Part shown: positions 43,531-52,958 of the stretch, in pieces
Layout of the letters: the number at the start of each line of letters is the position of its first letter
Numbering within the stretch: the stretch's first letter is position 1
Source: Lutibacter sp.
GTDB lineage: Bacteria; Bacteroidota; Bacteroidia; Flavobacteriales; Flavobacteriaceae
Assembly (NCBI RefSeq): GCF_016342705.1
Contig: NZ_JAEINV010000006.1
Span: forward strand, 167,344-229,101
DNA: 61,758 bases
Direction of reading: 5' to 3'
Position numbers and translations under genes: made by a program
Notes under the pieces: generated by a model
What the model saw: only the letters and a program-made list of their open reading frames with translations
What the model was told of the DNA's origin: nothing
Databases searched by the model: none

Positions 43531-44334
43531 TTATAATTTATAATGATTCATTAATAACTTTTCATACATTTTATCGGGTAAAATTCGTTTTAAAACAATA
43601 GAAAACTTTTGCATAAAATCTCCTACTTTATAATGTATTTTTGGATGAGGCGTATTTATTATTTTATATATAACTTCTGCCATTTCAATAGGATCACTTC
43701 CTGCATCTACATGAGAATTCATTAAATCTAAATTTTCCTGATACACTTTTTTATAAGGTGAATTTTCAAAAACGGGTGTATGATATCTTCCTGAAGCAAT
43801 ATTGGTTGCGAAATCACCTGGAGCAACATTAGTAACTTGTATCCCAAAATTTTTCACTTCCATTCTAACAGCCTCTGTAACCAATTCCAACGCTCCTTTT
43901 GTTGCCGAATAAATTCCTCTAAAAGGCAATCCCATATAGCCTGCAATAGAAGAAATATTAATAATTAAGCCGCTTTGTTGTTTACGCATGTGTGGTAAAA
44001 CTGCTTTCATAACATCAATAGCACCAAAAAGATTGGTGTCAAATACCTTTCGCATTTCTTCTGTTGGCGTATCTTCAATGGGACCAGTAATTCCCATTCC
44101 GGCATTGTTTATTAAAATATCTAGTTTTCCTTCTACTTTAATAACTTCATTTACAGCATTTAAAATACTTTTTTCAGAATTGACATCTAAAGCCACTAAT
44201 TTAAAAGGATGATTTAAACATTTTTCAGGATTTCGGCTTGTTCCATAAACTATAAAACCTTTTTCGGATAAATATTCTCCAATAGATTTTCCAATTCCTG
44301 AAGAACCGCCAGTAATTAAAACAACTTTAGACAT
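43531..44334 (-). CDS. SDR family oxidoreductase
   Basis: Classical short-chain dehydrogenase. I start it at the ATG at 44334 (M-S-K-V-V-L-I-T-G-G, 267 residues), because 16 extra residues upstream would precede the NAD(P)-binding strand without a family counterpart. TGGSSGIG binds the cofactor, VALDVNSE and NNAGMG follow, and the catalytic Ser-Tyr-Lys lie in INISSIAGYMGLPFRGIYSATKGAL. The C-terminus is basic and hydrophobic (HYKVGDFMQKFSIVLKRILP). The substrate is unknown; 17beta-HSD-like reductases have this length. Confidence 0.88.
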   Translation of the reverse strand: MSKVVLITGGSSGIGKSIGEYLSEKGFIVYGTSRNPEKCLNHPFKLVALDVNSEKSILNAVNEVIKVEGKLDILINNAGMGITGPIEDTPTEEMRKVFDTNLFGAIDVMKAVLPHMRKQQSGLIINISSIAGYMGLPFRGIYSATKGALELVTEAVRMEVKNFGIQVTNVAPGDFATNIASGRYHTPVFENSPYKKVYQENLDLMNSHVDAGSDPIEMAEVIYKIINTPHPKIHYKVGDFMQKFSIVLKRILPDKMYEKLLMNHYKL

Positions 44335-44400
44335 TATATAATTTTTAGGATGTAAAGTTAAAAAGATATAGCGAAGTACCACTAAATATAAGGCATAAAA

Positions 44401-44498
44401 AAAGGCAAGCTACCTACATCACACCGCTACGACCTAATACCTTTGCTGCGTTCCCGCCCTGGAGGATTCAAAGGGAGCTGGTTGTGTAGGACTTGCCC
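44401..44498 (-). ncRNA. ffs: Small signal recognition particle RNA (4.5S-like)
   Basis: On the minus strand the 5' GGGCAAGTCCTACA pairs with the 3' TGTAGGTAGCTTGCC to close the helix. The apical domain-IV loop with Ffh-binding internal loops reads CAGGGCGGGAACGCAGCAAAGG (split here as CAGGGCGGGAA and CGCAGCAAAGG), with the GGAA tetraloop and the AGCA/ACGC asymmetric loop. A T-run follows the 3' end. Size is about 95 bases. A near-consensus promoter places the transcription start at about 44498. It works with FtsY, encoded in this window, and with Ffh elsewhere. Confidence 0.93.
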
Positions 44499-44502
44499 GG
44501 CG

Positions 44503-44533
44503 CAAAAATACAATCATTTTTTAGTTTACACAA
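44503..44533 (-). promoter_or_regulatory. Promoter of the SRP RNA gene
   Basis: On the minus strand TTG (44531-44533), a 20-base spacer, then TATTTTTG (44503-44510). The -7 G is 5 bases before the predicted RNA 5' end, so this stable-RNA promoter calibrates the others in the window. Confidence 0.8.
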
Positions 44534-44643
44534 TCATTTTTTTTATATTTTTATGTAACATTTTTAATGTTCTGTTTACTAATAAATTAGTTTAAACAAT
44601 CAATAAATATTAATTATTACATAATATACTTAATAGGTATTAG

Positions 44644-44651
44644 TATATTTG
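44644..44651 (+). promoter_or_regulatory. -7 box for the DUF4199/glycosyltransferase genes
   Basis: TATATTTG, exact TAnnTTTG. It overlaps the TTG that would be the longest-frame start of the DUF4199 gene and supports the ATG at 44676. The rest of 44499-44675 shows only the SRP promoter and A+T-rich DNA. Confidence 0.55.
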
Positions 44652-44675
44652 TTCATCAAAAAAAATCAATTAATC

Positions 44676-45203
44676 ATGGAAAACCAAAAATCATCATCAA
44701 AACAAGTAATGTTAAACTATGGTTTAATACTTGGAGTAGTATCAATCATTCTTTCTGTTGGAATATATGCAATGGGTAAAATTTACGATCAAGGTATGGG
44801 AGTAATGCTTGCCAGCTTTGTTATAATGGCTGTTGTAATTTTTATGGCACTTAAGAATTTTAAAGCGGGAAACAATAACTTATTAAGCTTAGGAGATGCT
44901 TTAAAAATTGGACTTGGAATTGCTTTAGTTGGAGCTATTATTACTGTAATTTACAACCAAATTTTCATCAACTTTATTGAACCAGATTTTATGGAAAATA
45001 TGATGAAAGTTGGAGAGCAAAAAATGCTTGAACAATACCCTAATATGACAGATGAGCAATTAGAAGGAGCTAAACAAATGCAAGAAAAATTCTCTAGCCC
45101 ACTAATTGGAGCTGCAATGGGAATTGTTGGTAGCTTATTTTTTGGATTTATTATTTCTTTAATTGAAGGTCTTATATTAAAAAGAACTGAAGAAATAGAC
45201 TAA
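44676..45203 (+). CDS. DUF4199 family membrane protein
   Basis: 175 residues from the ATG at 44676. Four predicted membrane helices: MLNYGLILGVVSIILSVGIY, MGVMLASFVIMAVVIFMAL, IGLGIALVGAIITVIYNQIF and LIGAAMGIVGSLFFGFIISL. The hydrophilic loop between helices 3 and 4 (EPDFMENMMKVGEQKMLEQY) is typical of DUF4199, a Bacteroidota inner-membrane family of unknown function. A GT2 glycosyltransferase gene follows 11 bases later, as often seen in the phylum. Confidence 0.88.
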   Translation: MENQKSSSKQVMLNYGLILGVVSIILSVGIYAMGKIYDQGMGVMLASFVIMAVVIFMALKNFKAGNNNLLSLGDALKIGLGIALVGAIITVIYNQIFINFIEPDFMENMMKVGEQKMLEQYPNMTDEQLEGAKQMQEKFSSPLIGAAMGIVGSLFFGFIISLIEGLILKRTEEID

Positions 45204-45214
45204 ATTTATTATAA

Positions 45215-46162
45215 ATGGATATATCAGTAGTTATTCCACTACTTAACGAAGAAGATTCTTTAACCGAATTACACGATTGGATTGCAAAAGTTATGCAATC
45301 CAATCGTTATTCTTATGAAATACTTTTTATTGATGATGGCAGTACAGATACTTCTTGGGAAGTTATTGAAAACCTATCACAAAAAAATCCGAATGTAAAA
45401 GGTATTAAATTTCAAAAAAACTACGGAAAATCACAAGCGTTAAATGCCGGATTTAAAGAAGTTAAAGGAAATGTAATTATTACCATGGATGCCGATTTGC
45501 AGGATAGTCCAGATGAAATTCCTGAATTGTACAACTTAATTATTAAAGAGGATTTCGATTTAATTTCTGGATGGAAGAAAAAACGGTACGATTCTAAAAT
45601 CAGAAAAAATATTCCTTCCAAATTATTTAATGCAGCAGCACGCAAAACATCTGGATTAAAATTACACGACTTTAATTGTGGTTTAAAAGCCTACAAAAAA
45701 GATGTTGTAAAATCTGTTGATGTAAATGGTGAAATGCACAGATACATTCCTGTACTGGCAAAAAATGCTGGTTTTAATAAAATTGGTGAAAAAGTTGTAG
45801 AACATCAGGCAAGAAAATATGGTGTTACCAAATTTGGGATTGACAGATTTATCAATGGCTTTTTAGATTTAATAACCATTTGGTTTTTATCAAAATTTGG
45901 AAAAAGACCTATGCATTTATTTGGACTTTTAGGAACATTAATGTTTTTTATTGGGCTTTGTTTCTCTTTTTATTTAGGTATAGACAAATTATTTTTTAAT
46001 CCAACAGGCAGATTAATTACTGAACGGCCTCAATTTTATTTAGCACTGGTTACAATGATAATTGGTACTCAATTCTTTTTAGCTGGTTTTTTAGGTGAAA
46101 TAATTTTAAGAACAAAAACCGACACCAAAAGATATACCATTTCAAACCAAGTAAACTTATAA
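45215..46162 (+). CDS. GT2 family glycosyltransferase (DPM1/GtrB-like)
   Basis: 315 residues. The GT-A domain has VVIPLLNEEDSL, FIDDGSTD (Asp 40-41) and the metal-binding MDADLQDSPDEIPEL (Asp92-x-Asp94). The acceptor region has DFNCGLKAYKKDVV and HQARKYGVTKFGIDRF. Two C-terminal membrane helices (MHLFGLLGTLMFFIGLCFSF and LALVTMIIGTQFFLAGFLGE) fit polyprenyl-phosphate glycosyltransferases such as GtrB or ArnC. It likely makes a lipid-linked sugar at the inner membrane. It is cotranscribed with DUF4199. Confidence 0.92.
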   Translation: MDISVVIPLLNEEDSLTELHDWIAKVMQSNRYSYEILFIDDGSTDTSWEVIENLSQKNPNVKGIKFQKNYGKSQALNAGFKEVKGNVIITMDADLQDSPDEIPELYNLIIKEDFDLISGWKKKRYDSKIRKNIPSKLFNAAARKTSGLKLHDFNCGLKAYKKDVVKSVDVNGEMHRYIPVLAKNAGFNKIGEKVVEHQARKYGVTKFGIDRFINGFLDLITIWFLSKFGKRPMHLFGLLGTLMFFIGLCFSFYLGIDKLFFNPTGRLITERPQFYLALVTMIIGTQFFLAGFLGEIILRTKTDTKRYTISNQVNL

Positions 46163-46203
46163 CGTTTTAGTAAATAGTGTTATTATTTTACAACGATTAA
46201 TAC

Positions 46204-46211
46204 TATTTTTG
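46204..46211 (+). promoter_or_regulatory. -7 box for the phosphoglucomutase gene
   Basis: TATTTTTG, exact match, 31 bases before the ATG at 46243. Confidence 0.45.
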
Positions 46212-46242
46212 TACTACAAAAGATTCTAATAAATTACAAATT

Positions 46243-47955
46243 ATGACAATTTTAGAAAAAGCACAACAATGGCTAACTAGCACATTTGATAAAGAAACAC
46301 AACAAGAAATTCAACACTTAATAAATACAGACCAAAACCAATTGGCTGACAGATTTTATCAAGATTTAGAATTTGGAACTGGTGGAATGCGTGGAATCAT
46401 GGGCGCAGGAACAAACAGAATTAATAAATATACGTTAGGTAGAGCTACACAAGGTTTGGCTAATTATTTAATTCAAACGTTTCCAAGTAAACAATTAAAA
46501 GTTGCTATTGCTTTTGACTGTCGTCATAACAGTAAATCTTTTGCCAAAATTGTTGCCGATGTATTATCAGCAAATGGTATAAAAGTATTTTTATTTGAAG
46601 ATTTACGTCCTACTCCAGAGCTTTCGTTTTCAGTAAAACATTTAGGTTGCGATGCAGGAATTGTTTTAACTGCGTCACATAATCCACCTGAATATAATGG
46701 GTACAAAGTATATTGGAATGATGGTGGACAAATTGTTCCGCCGCAAGATGGTGAAATTATTAATGAAGTAATAAATTTAGATTTTGCGAATATTAAATTC
46801 AACGCAAATGAAAATTTAATTGAATATATTGGAAAAAATGTAGATGATGCCTTTATTGATGCTTCTGTAAAAAATGGAACCTTCAACACAAAAGGAAGAG
46901 AAGATTTAAAAATAGTTTTCACATCATTACATGGAACTTCAATTACTGCAATTCCGGAAGCATTTAAAAGAGCTGGTTATTCAAATGTTCATATTGTTGA
47001 AGAACAAAGAGTTCCAAACGGAGATTTTCCAACAGTAAAATCACCCAATCCAGAAGAACCTGCAGCCTTAAAAATGGCGACTGATTTAGCAAATAAAGTT
47101 GGAGCTGATATTTTAATTGGTACAGATCCAGATTGTGATAGATTAGGTATAGCTGTTAGAGATTTAGAAGGAAACATGAAATTATTAAACGGGAATCAAA
47201 CCATGTGTTTAATGACTGATTTCTTAATTAAAAAATGGAAAGAAGCAGGTAAATTAAACGGAAAGCAATTTGTTGGTTCTACTATTGTTTCAACAAACTT
47301 GGTAAATGAAATTGCTGATAGTTACGGCGTTGAAACTAAAGTTGGTTTAACCGGTTTTAAATGGATTGCTAAAATGGTACGTGAAGCTGAAGGTACACAA
47401 GATTTTATTGGAGGTGGTGAAGAAAGTTTTGGATATATGGTTGGCGACTTTGTAAGAGATAAAGATGCAGTTACAGCTACTTTATTAGCTTGTGAAATTG
47501 CTGCAGATGCAAAATCCAAAGGAAGTTCTATGTATCAAAAATTATTGCAAATTTATGTAAATAATAATTTTTACAAAGAACATTTAATTGCCATCGTTAA
47601 AAAAGGGATGGATGGTGCTGAGCAAATTAAACAAATGATGGTTGATTTACGCGAAAATCCAGTAACAGAAATTGCTGGTTCTAAAGTAAAATATCTCTTT
47701 GATTATCAAGCCTCTACTTGCATAGAATTACAATCTGGTAAAGTTCATTCCATTGAAATTCCAAAATCAAACGTTTTAATTTACGAAACCGAAGATGGAA
47801 CAAAAGTTGCTGCAAGACCAAGTGGAACTGAACCTAAAATAAAATTTTATTTTAGTACTAAAGCTAGTTTAAATACTATAGAAAACGCTAAAAAAGTAGA
47901 AGGAGAATTAGATGCTAAAATTCAACAAATTATTGTTGAAATGAAATTAAACTAA
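46243..47955 (+). CDS. Phosphoglucomutase/phosphomannomutase (alpha-D-phosphohexomutase)
   Basis: 570 residues, the long form common in Bacteroidota. The phosphoserine loop reads LTASHNPPEYNGYKVYW, Mg binding GTDPDCDRLGIAV, the sugar-binding loop GGGEESFGYMVGDFVRDKDA, and the phosphate-binding loop RPSGTEPKIKFYF. It interconverts hexose 1- and 6-phosphates for glycan precursors and carbon storage. An ABC exporter gene starts 25 bases downstream, after a separate frame. Confidence 0.95.
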   Translation: MTILEKAQQWLTSTFDKETQQEIQHLINTDQNQLADRFYQDLEFGTGGMRGIMGAGTNRINKYTLGRATQGLANYLIQTFPSKQLKVAIAFDCRHNSKSFAKIVADVLSANGIKVFLFEDLRPTPELSFSVKHLGCDAGIVLTASHNPPEYNGYKVYWNDGGQIVPPQDGEIINEVINLDFANIKFNANENLIEYIGKNVDDAFIDASVKNGTFNTKGREDLKIVFTSLHGTSITAIPEAFKRAGYSNVHIVEEQRVPNGDFPTVKSPNPEEPAALKMATDLANKVGADILIGTDPDCDRLGIAVRDLEGNMKLLNGNQTMCLMTDFLIKKWKEAGKLNGKQFVGSTIVSTNLVNEIADSYGVETKVGLTGFKWIAKMVREAEGTQDFIGGGEESFGYMVGDFVRDKDAVTATLLACEIAADAKSKGSSMYQKLLQIYVNNNFYKEHLIAIVKKGMDGAEQIKQMMVDLRENPVTEIAGSKVKYLFDYQASTCIELQSGKVHSIEIPKSNVLIYETEDGTKVAARPSGTEPKIKFYFSTKASLNTIENAKKVEGELDAKIQQIIVEMKLN

Positions 47956-47980
47956 TTCAACATAACTTATAAAATAATTG

Positions 47981-49804
47981 ATGAAATATTTCAAACAAAT
48001 ATTAGTGTATGCAAAACCGTATAAAATATACGGTTTTTTTAACATTATTAGCAACATTTTATATGCACTTTTTGGAACATTAGCATTTGTGAGTTTAATG
48101 CCCATGTTAAAAGTTTTATTTAAAAGTGCTGAACAAATTCATACCAAACCAACTTATACTGGCATTACAAAATTGGGTGATTATCTTGAAAAATCAATCA
48201 ATTATTTTATTACTCAAAAAGTAAATAATGAAGGCGAATTAAAAGCTTTGTTATTTATGATTGTTATTATCATTAGTACATTTTTATTGAAAAATATTTT
48301 TGGCTATTTAGCCATGTATTTCATTACATTTTTAAGAAATGGCGTTTTAAAAGATGTTAGAAATGAATTATATGAAAAAACAGTTGACCTACCACTCGCC
48401 TATTTTTCTGAAAAAAGGAAAGGAGATATTATTGCCCGTATTTCAACAGATGTTTTAGAAATTCAACATTCGTTTTTATCTATTTTAGAATTGGTGGTTC
48501 GTGAACCCTTAACGATTGTTTTTACAGTAATTGCAATGCTTGCTATTAGTCCACAATTAACACTTTTTGTGTTTTTATTTATTCCAATTGCAGGATTTGT
48601 AATTTCATTGGTTGGAAAGAAATTAAAAAAACAATCCGACAGTGTGCAATTGGAACAAGGTCATTTTTTATCTATTTTAGAAGAAACATTAGGTGGATTA
48701 AGAGTGATTAAAGGATTTAATGCGGAAGGATATTTCAATAAAAAATTCAGACAATCTACCTCTCGTTTTTATGATTTTTCAAATACGTTGTTGAATCGTC
48801 AAAATTTAGCATCTCCTTTAAGTGAATTTTTAGGAATTGGAGTCATTGCCATTTTATTATGGTATGGAGGCTCCTTAGTTTTAGTTGATAAAACCTTGGC
48901 TCCAGATGCATTTATTGTATATATGACATTGGCTTACAATATTTTAACACCTGCAAAAGCAATTTCAAAAGCAGTTTATGGCGTTAAAAAAGGGGATGCC
49001 GCAGCAGAACGTGTATTGGAAATTTTACATACAAAATCTCCTTTAGCCGACAAACCTAATGCGACGGTTAAACCAACTTTTGATTCAGCGATTTCATTGA
49101 AAAATGTTTCGTTTAAATATCAAGATGATTATGTATTGCATGATTTTTCATTAGAAATTCCGAAAGGAAAAACGGTGGCTTTTGTTGGGCAATCTGGAAG
49201 TGGAAAATCTACTATTGCTAATTTATTAACTCGTTTTTACGATGTAAATGAAGGTAGTATTTTAATTGATGGTGAAAATATTAAAGACATCACAAAAAAA
49301 TCTTTACGGAATTTACAAGGCTTGGTTTCTCAAGATTCCATTTTGTTTAATGATACTGTTAAAAACAATATTTTATTAGGACTTGAAAATAAATCTGATG
49401 ATGAAATTATAGCAGCAGCAAAAATTGCCAATGCGCACGAGTTTATTAAAGATTTACCAAATGGTTACGATTTTAATATTGGTGACAGTGGAAATAAATT
49501 ATCTGGCGGACAAAAACAACGTTTAAGTATTGCACGTGCAGTTCTTAAAAACCCACCTATTATGATTTTGGATGAAGCAACCTCAGCATTGGATACAGAA
49601 TCTGAAAGATTGGTACAAGATGCGTTGGAAAAAATGATGCAAAACAGAACTTCCGTTGTTATTGCACACAGGCTTTCTACTATTCAAAAAGCGGATATTA
49701 TTATAGTATTACAAAAAGGAAAAATTGTAGAACAAGGAACTCATAATGAGCTAATTGCAAATAATAATATTTATAAAAAATTAGTTGAAATGCAAACGCT
49801 TTAA
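47981..49804 (+). CDS. ABC exporter, fused membrane and ATPase domains (MsbA-like)
   Basis: 607 residues from the ATG at 47981 (a TTG one codon earlier is less likely). Six membrane helices lie in the first 330 residues (such as FFNIISNILYALFGTLAFVS and LLFMIVIIISTFLLKNIFGY). The ATPase has Walker A FVGQSGSGKSTIANLL, the Q-loop LVSQDSILFN, signature LSGGQKQRLSIARAVL, Walker B IMILDEATSALD and the H-loop VVIAHRLST. This half-transporter acts as a homodimer. The family exports lipids (lipid A core) or peptides; MsbA-like lipid flipping is plausible but not proven. Confidence 0.93.
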   Translation: MKYFKQILVYAKPYKIYGFFNIISNILYALFGTLAFVSLMPMLKVLFKSAEQIHTKPTYTGITKLGDYLEKSINYFITQKVNNEGELKALLFMIVIIISTFLLKNIFGYLAMYFITFLRNGVLKDVRNELYEKTVDLPLAYFSEKRKGDIIARISTDVLEIQHSFLSILELVVREPLTIVFTVIAMLAISPQLTLFVFLFIPIAGFVISLVGKKLKKQSDSVQLEQGHFLSILEETLGGLRVIKGFNAEGYFNKKFRQSTSRFYDFSNTLLNRQNLASPLSEFLGIGVIAILLWYGGSLVLVDKTLAPDAFIVYMTLAYNILTPAKAISKAVYGVKKGDAAAERVLEILHTKSPLADKPNATVKPTFDSAISLKNVSFKYQDDYVLHDFSLEIPKGKTVAFVGQSGSGKSTIANLLTRFYDVNEGSILIDGENIKDITKKSLRNLQGLVSQDSILFNDTVKNNILLGLENKSDDEIIAAAKIANAHEFIKDLPNGYDFNIGDSGNKLSGGQKQRLSIARAVLKNPPIMILDEATSALDTESERLVQDALEKMMQNRTSVVIAHRLSTIQKADIIIVLQKGKIVEQGTHNELIANNNIYKKLVEMQTL

Positions 49805-49810
49805 AACTAA

Positions 49811-49856
49811 AAAAAACGTCAACCTAAATAATTTTAAGTTGACGTTTTCTTTTTAC
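49811..49856. terminator. Bidirectional terminator
   Basis: AAAACGTCAAC and GTTGACGTTTT pair around a short A+T loop, with T-rich flanks on both strands, between convergent genes. Confidence 0.85.
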
Positions 49857-49867
49857 TTTTTAGAAAT

Positions 49868-51289
49868 TTACACTTTCAAACCAAGCTTTTCGGCTCTTTT
49901 CAACATAAATTCATAGGCAGCATCATACTCATTTGGGATTTCTCCTTCTAAAATAGCTTCTTTAATTGCATCTTTAATTTGACCAATTTCGCGGCAAGGT
50001 TTCAAATTAAATGTTTCCATAATTAATTCACCTGAAATTGGTGGTTGAAAATTACGAACGTGATCGCGCTCCTCAACTTCTTTAATTTTATTTCGTACAA
50101 TATCAAAGTTTTTGTGATACTTTTTAAATCTACTTGGGTTTTTTGTAGTTATATCTGCTTCACACAAAGTCATTAAACTTTCCACATCATCACCTGCATC
50201 AAAAATTAAACGACGAACTGCTGAATCCGTAACTTCTGTCGCTAACACAATTGGACGAGAACTTAGCAATACCATTTTTTGAACAAACTTCATTTTGTTG
50301 TTCATTGGTAATCGCATTCTTTTAAATAGCTTATACACCATTTTAGAACCTACAAATTCGTGTCCGTGAAATGTCCATCCTAACGTTTTATGAAACTTTT
50401 TTGTGGGTGCTTTTCCAATATCGTGTAATAATGCAGCCCAACGCAGCCAAAGATCATTGGTGTTTTTTGAAATGTTGTCAACCACTTCAAACGTATGATA
50501 AAAATTATCTTTATGTTTCTGACCTTCCACCTCTTCTACTCCTTTTAAGGCTGTTAACTCCGGTAAAAAACGATCTAATAAATTGGTGTCATACAATAAA
50601 ATAAACCCAACAGAAGGAACATCAGCAAGCATAATTTTATTCAATTCATCAACAATACGTTCACGAGTAATTATATCAATTCGTTCAGCATTTCTTGAAA
50701 TAGCTTCTAACGATGCTGTTTCAATTGTAAACCCTAATTGCGTTGCAAAACGAATAGCTCTCATCATTCGTAAAGGATCATCGGAATAGGTAATATCTGG
50801 ATTTAAAGGTGTTCTAATTATTTTACTTTCTAAATCTTTAATTCCGTTAAATGGATCTAATAAGGTTCCGAAATCGGCTTTATTTAAACTTAAAGCCAAG
50901 GCATTTATGGTAAAATCTCTTCTGTTTTGGTCATCTTCTAATGTTCCATCTTCAACTACAGGATTTCTGCTATCTTCATTATACGATTCTTTACGAGCAC
51001 CCACAAATTCAATTTCAATATCATCAAAACGCAACATAGCAGTTCCGTAGGTTTTAAACACCTGAACTTTTGGTTTGTTAGGTAATAATTTTGCAACTTC
51101 ATTGGCTAAATCAATACCACTTCCAACAGCAACAATATCAATATCTTTAGGTGTTCCTCTTTCTAAAAAAAAATCGCGTACAAAACCTCCAATTACATAG
51201 GTTTCTAATTGTAAATTGGATGCTGCTTTTGAAATATATTCAAAAATTGGATGAATTAATGCTTCTTTGTAAGTATTGTTTATTGACAT
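49868..51289 (-). CDS. cca: CCA tRNA nucleotidyltransferase with HD domain
   Basis: 473 residues from the ATG at 51289. A longer frame to 51361 would read through the REP-like repeat and is rejected. The class II nucleotidyltransferase head has [26 protein letters not shown] (the metal-binding DxD is DID), then [13 protein letters not shown], the FDD-type template region and [15 protein letters not shown]. The HD phosphohydrolase domain is seen at [17 protein letters not shown] and GHEFVGSKM. It adds or repairs the tRNA 3' CCA, or acts as poly(A) polymerase; CCA addition is the likelier role. Confidence 0.92.
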   Translation of the reverse strand: MSINNTYKEALIHPIFEYISKAASNLQLETYVIGGFVRDFFLERGTPKDIDIVAVGSGIDLANEVAKLLPNKPKVQVFKTYGTAMLRFDDIEIEFVGARKESYNEDSRNPVVEDGTLEDDQNRRDFTINALALSLNKADFGTLLDPFNGIKDLESKIIRTPLNPDITYSDDPLRMMRAIRFATQLGFTIETASLEAISRNAERIDIITRERIVDELNKIMLADVPSVGFILLYDTNLLDRFLPELTALKGVEEVEGQKHKDNFYHTFEVVDNISKNTNDLWLRWAALLHDIGKAPTKKFHKTLGWTFHGHEFVGSKMVYKLFKRMRLPMNNKMKFVQKMVLLSSRPIVLATEVTDSAVRRLIFDAGDDVESLMTLCEADITTKNPSRFKKYHKNFDIVRNKIKEVEERDHVRNFQPPISGELIMETFNLKPCREIGQIKDAIKEAILEGEIPNEYDAAYEFMLKRAEKLGLKV

Positions 51290-51324
51290 ATTTTCTAATA
51301 ACAAAGTCCTTAAAAATATCAAAA

Positions 51325-51403
51325 CGTCATTCTGAACTTGTTTCAGAATCTCATCACACAAATTTCAAATTATGATGTGAACCTGAAACAAGTTCAGGTT
51401 GAC
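51325..51403. repeat. REP-like composite inverted repeat (copy 2)
   Basis: Left arm 51325-51358 (core CTGAACTTGTTTCAG) and right arm 51372-51403 are inverted copies of each other, separated by 13 bases. Each arm is also a hairpin: TTCTGAA-cttgt-TTCAGAA on the left and AACCTGAA-cttgt-TTCAGGTT (minus strand) on the right. The stems differ but stay paired, a compensatory change. It lies between cca and the YrdC gene and resembles the element at 22596-22690. Confidence 0.75.
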
Positions 51404-51449
51404 GAAAATTTAATTTTCAAGTAAACTCCTTTTGCATTTAAATTTATAA

Positions 51450-52013
51450 CTATTTTCGAAGCACTATAATTTCACCATTTTCTGCCACTTTAAGTATGGT
51501 AGAAGACTTGTCATTTCTTTCTTCGCGGTGCAAATTTACAACATAGTCTACGCTCTCCAAAATTGGTTGTGCTATTTCTTTAAAACTTTTAGGCGTTTCG
51601 CTTCCACTAATATTTGCTGATGTAGATACAATTGGCTTTCCAAATAGAGAAATTAGTTGTTTACAGAAGTCATTTTGAACAATTCTAATAGCAACTGTAT
51701 TATCTTGCGCAACTACATTTTTTGCCAAACCAATTGGATTGTTATAAATAATAGTGGTTGGATTTGTTGTTTTAGACAATAACTCAATTATTTCTTTAGA
51801 AATTAAAGGAATATATTGTTGCAACATTTCAATGTCATCAACTAAAATAATAAGGCTTTTGGTTTCTTCTCGTTGCTTTATTTGAAACACTTTTTTAACT
51901 GCTGCTGCGGAGGTTGCATCGCAACCTATTCCCCATACGGTATCAGTTGGATACAATAACATCTTATTTTCTTGAAGAATTTTAAGGCTCTTTTTTAATT
52001 CATTTTCAACCAT
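51450..52013 (-). CDS. tsaC: L-threonylcarbamoyladenylate synthase (YrdC/Sua5 family)
   Basis: 187 residues, the YrdC domain only. It makes threonylcarbamoyl-AMP for the t6A37 tRNA modification. Family features are LLYPTDTVWGIGCDATS, the KxR-type IKQREETKSLIILVD, NPTTIIYNNPIGLAKNVV, VAIRIVQNDFC and STSANISG. Without the Sua5 C-terminal domain it fits TsaC. It ends a minus-strand set starting at the glycosyltransferase gene 3 bases upstream. Confidence 0.93.
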   Translation of the reverse strand: MVENELKKSLKILQENKMLLYPTDTVWGIGCDATSAAAVKKVFQIKQREETKSLIILVDDIEMLQQYIPLISKEIIELLSKTTNPTTIIYNNPIGLAKNVVAQDNTVAIRIVQNDFCKQLISLFGKPIVSTSANISGSETPKSFKEIAQPILESVDYVVNLHREERNDKSSTILKVAENGEIIVLRK

Positions 52014-52016
52014 CTT

Positions 52017-52874
52017 TTAATCAATTCGATTTTTATTATATAATCCCAACGTTTTTTTAAAATCTTTAAAATAAATATCAAGTGAAGAATTAACTTTATT
52101 ATAAGCGCTTAACCATCTCCACGTTTTATACAGTTTTAAGTTGTTTATTAATTCGTTCTTTTTAGAACTAACTATATTAAAATCATCCAAAACTTTAGCT
52201 CCAATATTATTATAACCCGTAAATAAATTTACTTTATTTGAATTATGAATCACACAGAGCCACAATCGTTTATTTGTTACTCTAATAATATTTTTTTCAT
52301 ACTTCCAGGATCCATGTCTGCTTCTAAACCAAACACTTTTTAAATTTTCCTTTTTTTCAATTAAAGATATAAACGGATTGTAAAGTTGTTTTTTTAATCC
52401 AAAACGGACAGTTGAACCTGTTTGTAAGGTATAACCATCAATTAGGTCTATTGCAAAATGATCTTGACTATCAAAATAACTTTGAATGGTATTTACATAG
52501 TTTATATGTAAACTATCATCATTATCTAAACGTGAAGTAATACAGTATTCTTTAGAATCTAATAATTTTATGTTCTTTACAATTTCTGGTAAAAAATTGG
52601 TCATTCCATCTATAAAAAAAGGAACAAAATTATCGAAAGATTTTTGAAACTCCTCCACCTTTTGTTTATAACTTTCTGGTGTATTTATATCAAAAAAAAC
52701 AAGCCATTTAAAGTTTTTATTTGTTTGATTTTTTACCGAGCTAAAACAATAGTTTTCAAATAAGTCGAAACGCTCTTGTAGCCAGGAATCGGACAATACT
52801 TTTTCGTTATTTTTAGTTGTAGTCCAATCGTCTTTCCTAAGGTTAAACCTTGTAATTATATAATGTTGAAACAT
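52017..52874 (-). CDS. Putative rhamnosyltransferase-family glycosyltransferase
   Basis: 285 residues. It fits the putative rhamnosyl transferase (Rhamno_transf) family: an N-terminal QHYIITRFNLRKDDW, WLQERFDLFENYCFSSVKNQ, FKWLVFFDINTPESYK, the metal-binding TSRLDNDDSLH and HGSWKYEKNI. No membrane segment. It would act on a cell-surface glycan in the cytoplasm; the donor and acceptor are unknown. It shares its transcript with the YrdC gene, and a second surface-polymer transferase lies just upstream on the same strand. Confidence 0.82.
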   Translation of the reverse strand: MFQHYIITRFNLRKDDWTTTKNNEKVLSDSWLQERFDLFENYCFSSVKNQTNKNFKWLVFFDINTPESYKQKVEEFQKSFDNFVPFFIDGMTNFLPEIVKNIKLLDSKEYCITSRLDNDDSLHINYVNTIQSYFDSQDHFAIDLIDGYTLQTGSTVRFGLKKQLYNPFISLIEKKENLKSVWFRSRHGSWKYEKNIIRVTNKRLWLCVIHNSNKVNLFTGYNNIGAKVLDDFNIVSSKKNELINNLKLYKTWRWLSAYNKVNSSLDIYFKDFKKTLGLYNKNRID

Positions 52875-52958
52875 TTTATTATCGAAATCAGATACATAAA
52901 ATCAAGCTAAACTTATTGAAATATTCAAACCTAATTTACTGTAAATTATTATTATTTG

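Noticed and set aside
44335..44382. A 16-residue extension of the SDR at 43531
   Set aside because: The family begins directly with the nucleotide-binding strand after Met-Ser-Lys, and an ATG exists at 44334.
44401..44498. Plus-strand small RNA or riboswitch at the SRP locus
   Set aside because: The GGAA loop, closing helix, promoter and T-run all lie in minus-strand orientation.
51290..51361. A 24-residue N-terminal extension of the CCA-adding enzyme
   Set aside because: It is read through the REP-like repeat ([16 protein letters not shown] sequence) and is followed by an ATG at 51289 that fits the family N-terminus.
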